DNA of 64,000 nucleotides, taken from positions 248,001-312,000 of the forward strand of contig NZ_AMZO01000006.1 of assembly GCF_000331515.1 (NCBI RefSeq). The letters run 5' to 3'. Under the pieces are notes generated by a model. The model worked only from the letters and a program-made list of their open reading frames with translations, had not been told where the DNA came from and did no database searches. Source of the DNA: Photobacterium marinum (lineage in GTDB: Bacteria > Pseudomonadota > Gammaproteobacteria > Enterobacterales > Vibrionaceae). A program made the translations under genes and the position numbers. This document shows positions 61,987 to 64,000 of this stretch, one piece after another (positions within the stretch are counted from its first letter, which is position 1; every line of letters begins with the position of its first letter).

Positions 61987-64000
61987 ACGTAGTTTCTTAA
62001 AGGCCAATGCAGCAGCGGCCGCAGCGACGGCCGCAGGGCTGACGATACCTGTGTCTGTTGCCCGTGCTGCTGGCGAAGACAAGGAAGTGAAGTGGGATAA
62101 AGCCCCGTGCCGTTTCTGTGGAACAGGTTGTAGTGTGCTGGTCGGTACCCAGAATGGCCGGGTTGTTGCCTCGCAGGGTGACCCGGATGCGCCCGTTAAC
62201 AAAGGACTGAATTGCATCAAGGGCTATTTCTTGCCCAAAATCATGTACGGTAAAGATCGTCTGACTCAGCCGTTGTTGCGCAAGACCGACGGGGTGTATG
62301 ACAAAGACGGCGAATTTACCCCGGTCAGCTGGGATGAGGCTTTCGATGTGATGGCCGACAAGTTCAAGCAGGCACTGAAAGAAAAAGGGCCGACATCTGT
62401 CGGTATGTTCGGTTCTGGCCAGTGGACGGTGTGGGAAGGCTATGCGGCGGCGAAATTGTATAAGGCCGGATTCCGCTCTAACAACATTGATCCCAATGCC
62501 CGCCACTGTATGGCGTCGGCGGTGGTCGGTTTTGGTCGTACGTTCGGTATGGATGAACCGATGGGTTGCTACGATGATCTGGAGCATGCTGATGCCTTTG
62601 TGCTGTGGGGCTCCAACATGGCCGAAATGCACCCGATTCTATGGACCCGACTGACAGACCGTCGCTTGTCGTCAGATAAAGTGAAAGTAGCTGTGCTGTC
62701 GACCTTTACTCACCGCAGTTACGAGCTGGCAGATAATCCGATCATTTTCACTCCGCAGACAGATCTTGCCATTCTTAACTTCATCGCCCATTACATTATT
62801 TCCAACAACAAGGTAGATAAGGCGTTCCTCGAAAAGCACGTCAATATCCGCAAGGGCGACACGGATATCGGCTATGGTTTGCGTCCGACTCACCCGCTGG
62901 AAAAAGCGGCTAAGAATCCGGGCAGCAAGAAGTCAACGCCGATGACGTTTGATGAATATGCCAAGTTCGTTTCTACCTATACCGCTGAATATACCTCTGA
63001 GCTGTCCGGCGTTCCGGTTGACCAGCTCAACGAACTGGCAGAGTTGTATGCTAACCCTGATGTAAAGGTTGTCTCTTACTGGACCATGGGCTTTAACCAG
63101 CATACCCGTGGTGTCTGGGCCAATAACCTGGTTTACAACATTCACTTGTTGACCGGGAAAATCTCTAAACCCGGCTGTGGTCCGTTTTCATTGACCGGTC
63201 AGCCTTCGGCCTGTGGTACGGCGCGTGAAGTTGGTACGTTTGCCCACCGCCTGCCGGCAGACATGGTGGTGATGAATCCTAAGCATCGTGAAATGTGTGA
63301 AACCAAGTGGAAGATTCCGGCCGGTACGATTCCGCCGAAACCTGGCTATCACGCTGTGCTTCAGGATCGAATGCTTAAAGACCGCAAGCTGAATGCTTAC
63401 TGGGTAATGTGTAACAACAATATGCAGGCCGGTCCGAATATTAATGAGGAACGACTGCCGGGGTACCGTGACCCTGAGAACTTTATTGTCACTTCAGATC
63501 CATATCCGACTGTAACTGCCATGGCTTCCGACCTGATTCTACCGACCGCAATGTGGGTGGAAAAAGAAGGGGCTTACGGTAATGCCGAGCGCCGTACACA
63601 GTTTTGGCACCAGCAGATTTCTGCGCCGGGAGAGGCGAAATCCGATCTATGGCAGCTGATGGAGTTTTCCAAACGCTTCAAGGTAGAGGAAGTCTGGCCG
63701 GCAGATCTGATTGCTAAAAAGCCAGAGTTGAAAGGTAAGACATTGTTCGAGGTGCTGTTCAAAAACGGCAATGTTGATAAATACAGTCTGAATGAACTTG
63801 CGGCAGATCAGCTCAATGATGAATCTCGCCACTTCGGCTTCTATGTTCAGAAAGGTCTGTTTGAGGAGTATGCCTATTTCGGTCGCGGCCATGCCCACGA
63901 TTTGGCTCCGTTTGATATGTATCACCAGTCTCGCGGCCTGCGCTGGCCTGTCGTCGACGGTAAGGAAACCCTGTGGCGTTATTCCGAAGGCTATGACCCT
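61973..64000 (+). CDS. napA: periplasmic nitrate reductase catalytic subunit NapA (3' end cut off)
   Basis: 676 residues are present of about 830; the frame is open at the window end. Tat signal SRRSFLKA at 4-11 with an Ala-rich hydrophobic part, cleavage near ARA at 30-32. [4Fe-4S] ligands are Cys46, Cys49, Cys53 (CRFCGTGC) and Cys81; the molybdenum ligand is Cys179 in [13 protein letters not shown]. Further typical segments are [28 protein letters not shown] and NNNMQAGPN. It reduces nitrate to nitrite in the periplasm with electrons from NapB/NapC, whose genes probably follow outside the window. ATG lies within napD, coupled to it. Confidence 0.97.
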   Translation, partial: MKVSRRSFLKANAAAAAATAAGLTIPVSVARAAGEDKEVKWDKAPCRFCGTGCSVLVGTQNGRVVASQGDPDAPVNKGLNCIKGYFLPKIMYGKDRLTQPLLRKTDGVYDKDGEFTPVSWDEAFDVMADKFKQALKEKGPTSVGMFGSGQWTVWEGYAAAKLYKAGFRSNNIDPNARHCMASAVVGFGRTFGMDEPMGCYDDLEHADAFVLWGSNMAEMHPILWTRLTDRRLSSDKVKVAVLSTFTHRSYELADNPIIFTPQTDLAILNFIAHYIISNNKVDKAFLEKHVNIRKGDTDIGYGLRPTHPLEKAAKNPGSKKSTPMTFDEYAKFVSTYTAEYTSELSGVPVDQLNELAELYANPDVKVVSYWTMGFNQHTRGVWANNLVYNIHLLTGKISKPGCGPFSLTGQPSACGTAREVGTFAHRLPADMVVMNPKHREMCETKWKIPAGTIPPKPGYHAVLQDRMLKDRKLNAYWVMCNNNMQAGPNINEERLPGYRDPENFIVTSDPYPTVTAMASDLILPTAMWVEKEGAYGNAERRTQFWHQQISAPGEAKSDLWQLMEFSKRFKVEEVWPADLIAKKPELKGKTLFEVLFKNGNVDKYSLNELAADQLNDESRHFGFYVQKGLFEEYAYFGRGHAHDLAPFDMYHQSRGLRWPVVDGKETLWRYSEGYDP

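Noticed and set aside
1..64000. CRISPR arrays, tRNA, rRNA, insertion sequences, prophage or integron cassettes
   Set aside because: No regularly spaced repeats, transposase or integrase genes, tRNA-like cloverleafs or attC-like sites were recognised in the window.

Overview
The window looks like chromosomal DNA of a marine gammaproteobacterium of the family Vibrionaceae (Vibrio or Photobacterium-like). The reasons are an add gene behind an adenine riboswitch of the Vibrio vulnificus type, a second deoD, two Cache-type chemoreceptors, a nap operon headed by napD, many Vibrio-typical DUF families (DUF808, DUF3016, DUF3303, DUF3943, DUF4336), moderate GC coding DNA and very AT-rich spacers. The genus is not certain. 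No rRNA, tRNA, insertion sequence, integrase or CRISPR array was seen; the region reads as stable but niche-related (secondary-chromosome-like) sequence.

Layout. 1-8.5 kb: end of a DUF808 membrane protein, a periplasmic protein, an orphan DeoR regulator, a chemoreceptor, a class 3 lipase, a Crp/Fnr regulator divergent from deoD plus a small YgjV-like membrane protein. 8.5-16.3 kb: a complete L-ascorbate (ula) regulon: ulaR-ulaG on the minus strand, and ulaAB (IIC-IIB fusion)-ulaC (IIA)-ulaF-HAD phosphatase-ulaD-ulaE on the plus strand, with a 423-bp control region full of TGATTA-type repeats. 16.5-20.8 kb: an unknown protein, a second chemoreceptor and add with its adenine riboswitch. 20.9-24.5 kb: a lone molybdopterin oxidoreductase paired with an NhaC antiporter. 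24.9-30 kb: DUF4336 protein, maltose acetyltransferase, an acyl-CoA ligase and an LplT-like transporter. 30-43.9 kb: small envelope proteins (lipoprotein, two beta-barrels, DUF3016, DUF3943), a MATE pump with its LysR regulator, PhoD-like phosphatase, AraC regulator, a tandem PTPS-like protein, an alpha/beta hydrolase, and an IclR regulator followed by a HutG-like protein whose metal site is altered. 44.3-49.5 kb: ABC-F ATPase, small proteins and NupC. 49.6-51.5 kb: a MOSC/FAD reductase/ferredoxin fusion. 51.6-59.7 kb: uhpA-uhpB-uhpC-afuA-afuB-afuC on the minus strand, a sugar-phosphate sensing and ABC import locus. 60-61.1 kb: a MerR-methyltransferase fusion. 61.7-64 kb: start of the periplasmic nitrate reductase operon (napD, napA, cut by the window end), preceded by an FNR-like site and a 7-2-7 NarL/NarP box.

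How the genes fit together: several loci are scavenging modules (ascorbate via ula, nucleosides via deoD/nupC/add, hexose phosphates via uhp-afu) that feed the pentose phosphate pathway, glycolysis and purine salvage; nap adds nitrate respiration at low oxygen. The least understood parts are the HutG-like protein with substituted metal ligands, the tandem PTPS-like protein, the Mo-enzyme/NhaC pair, the MerR-methyltransferase fusion and the MOSC reductase fusion.
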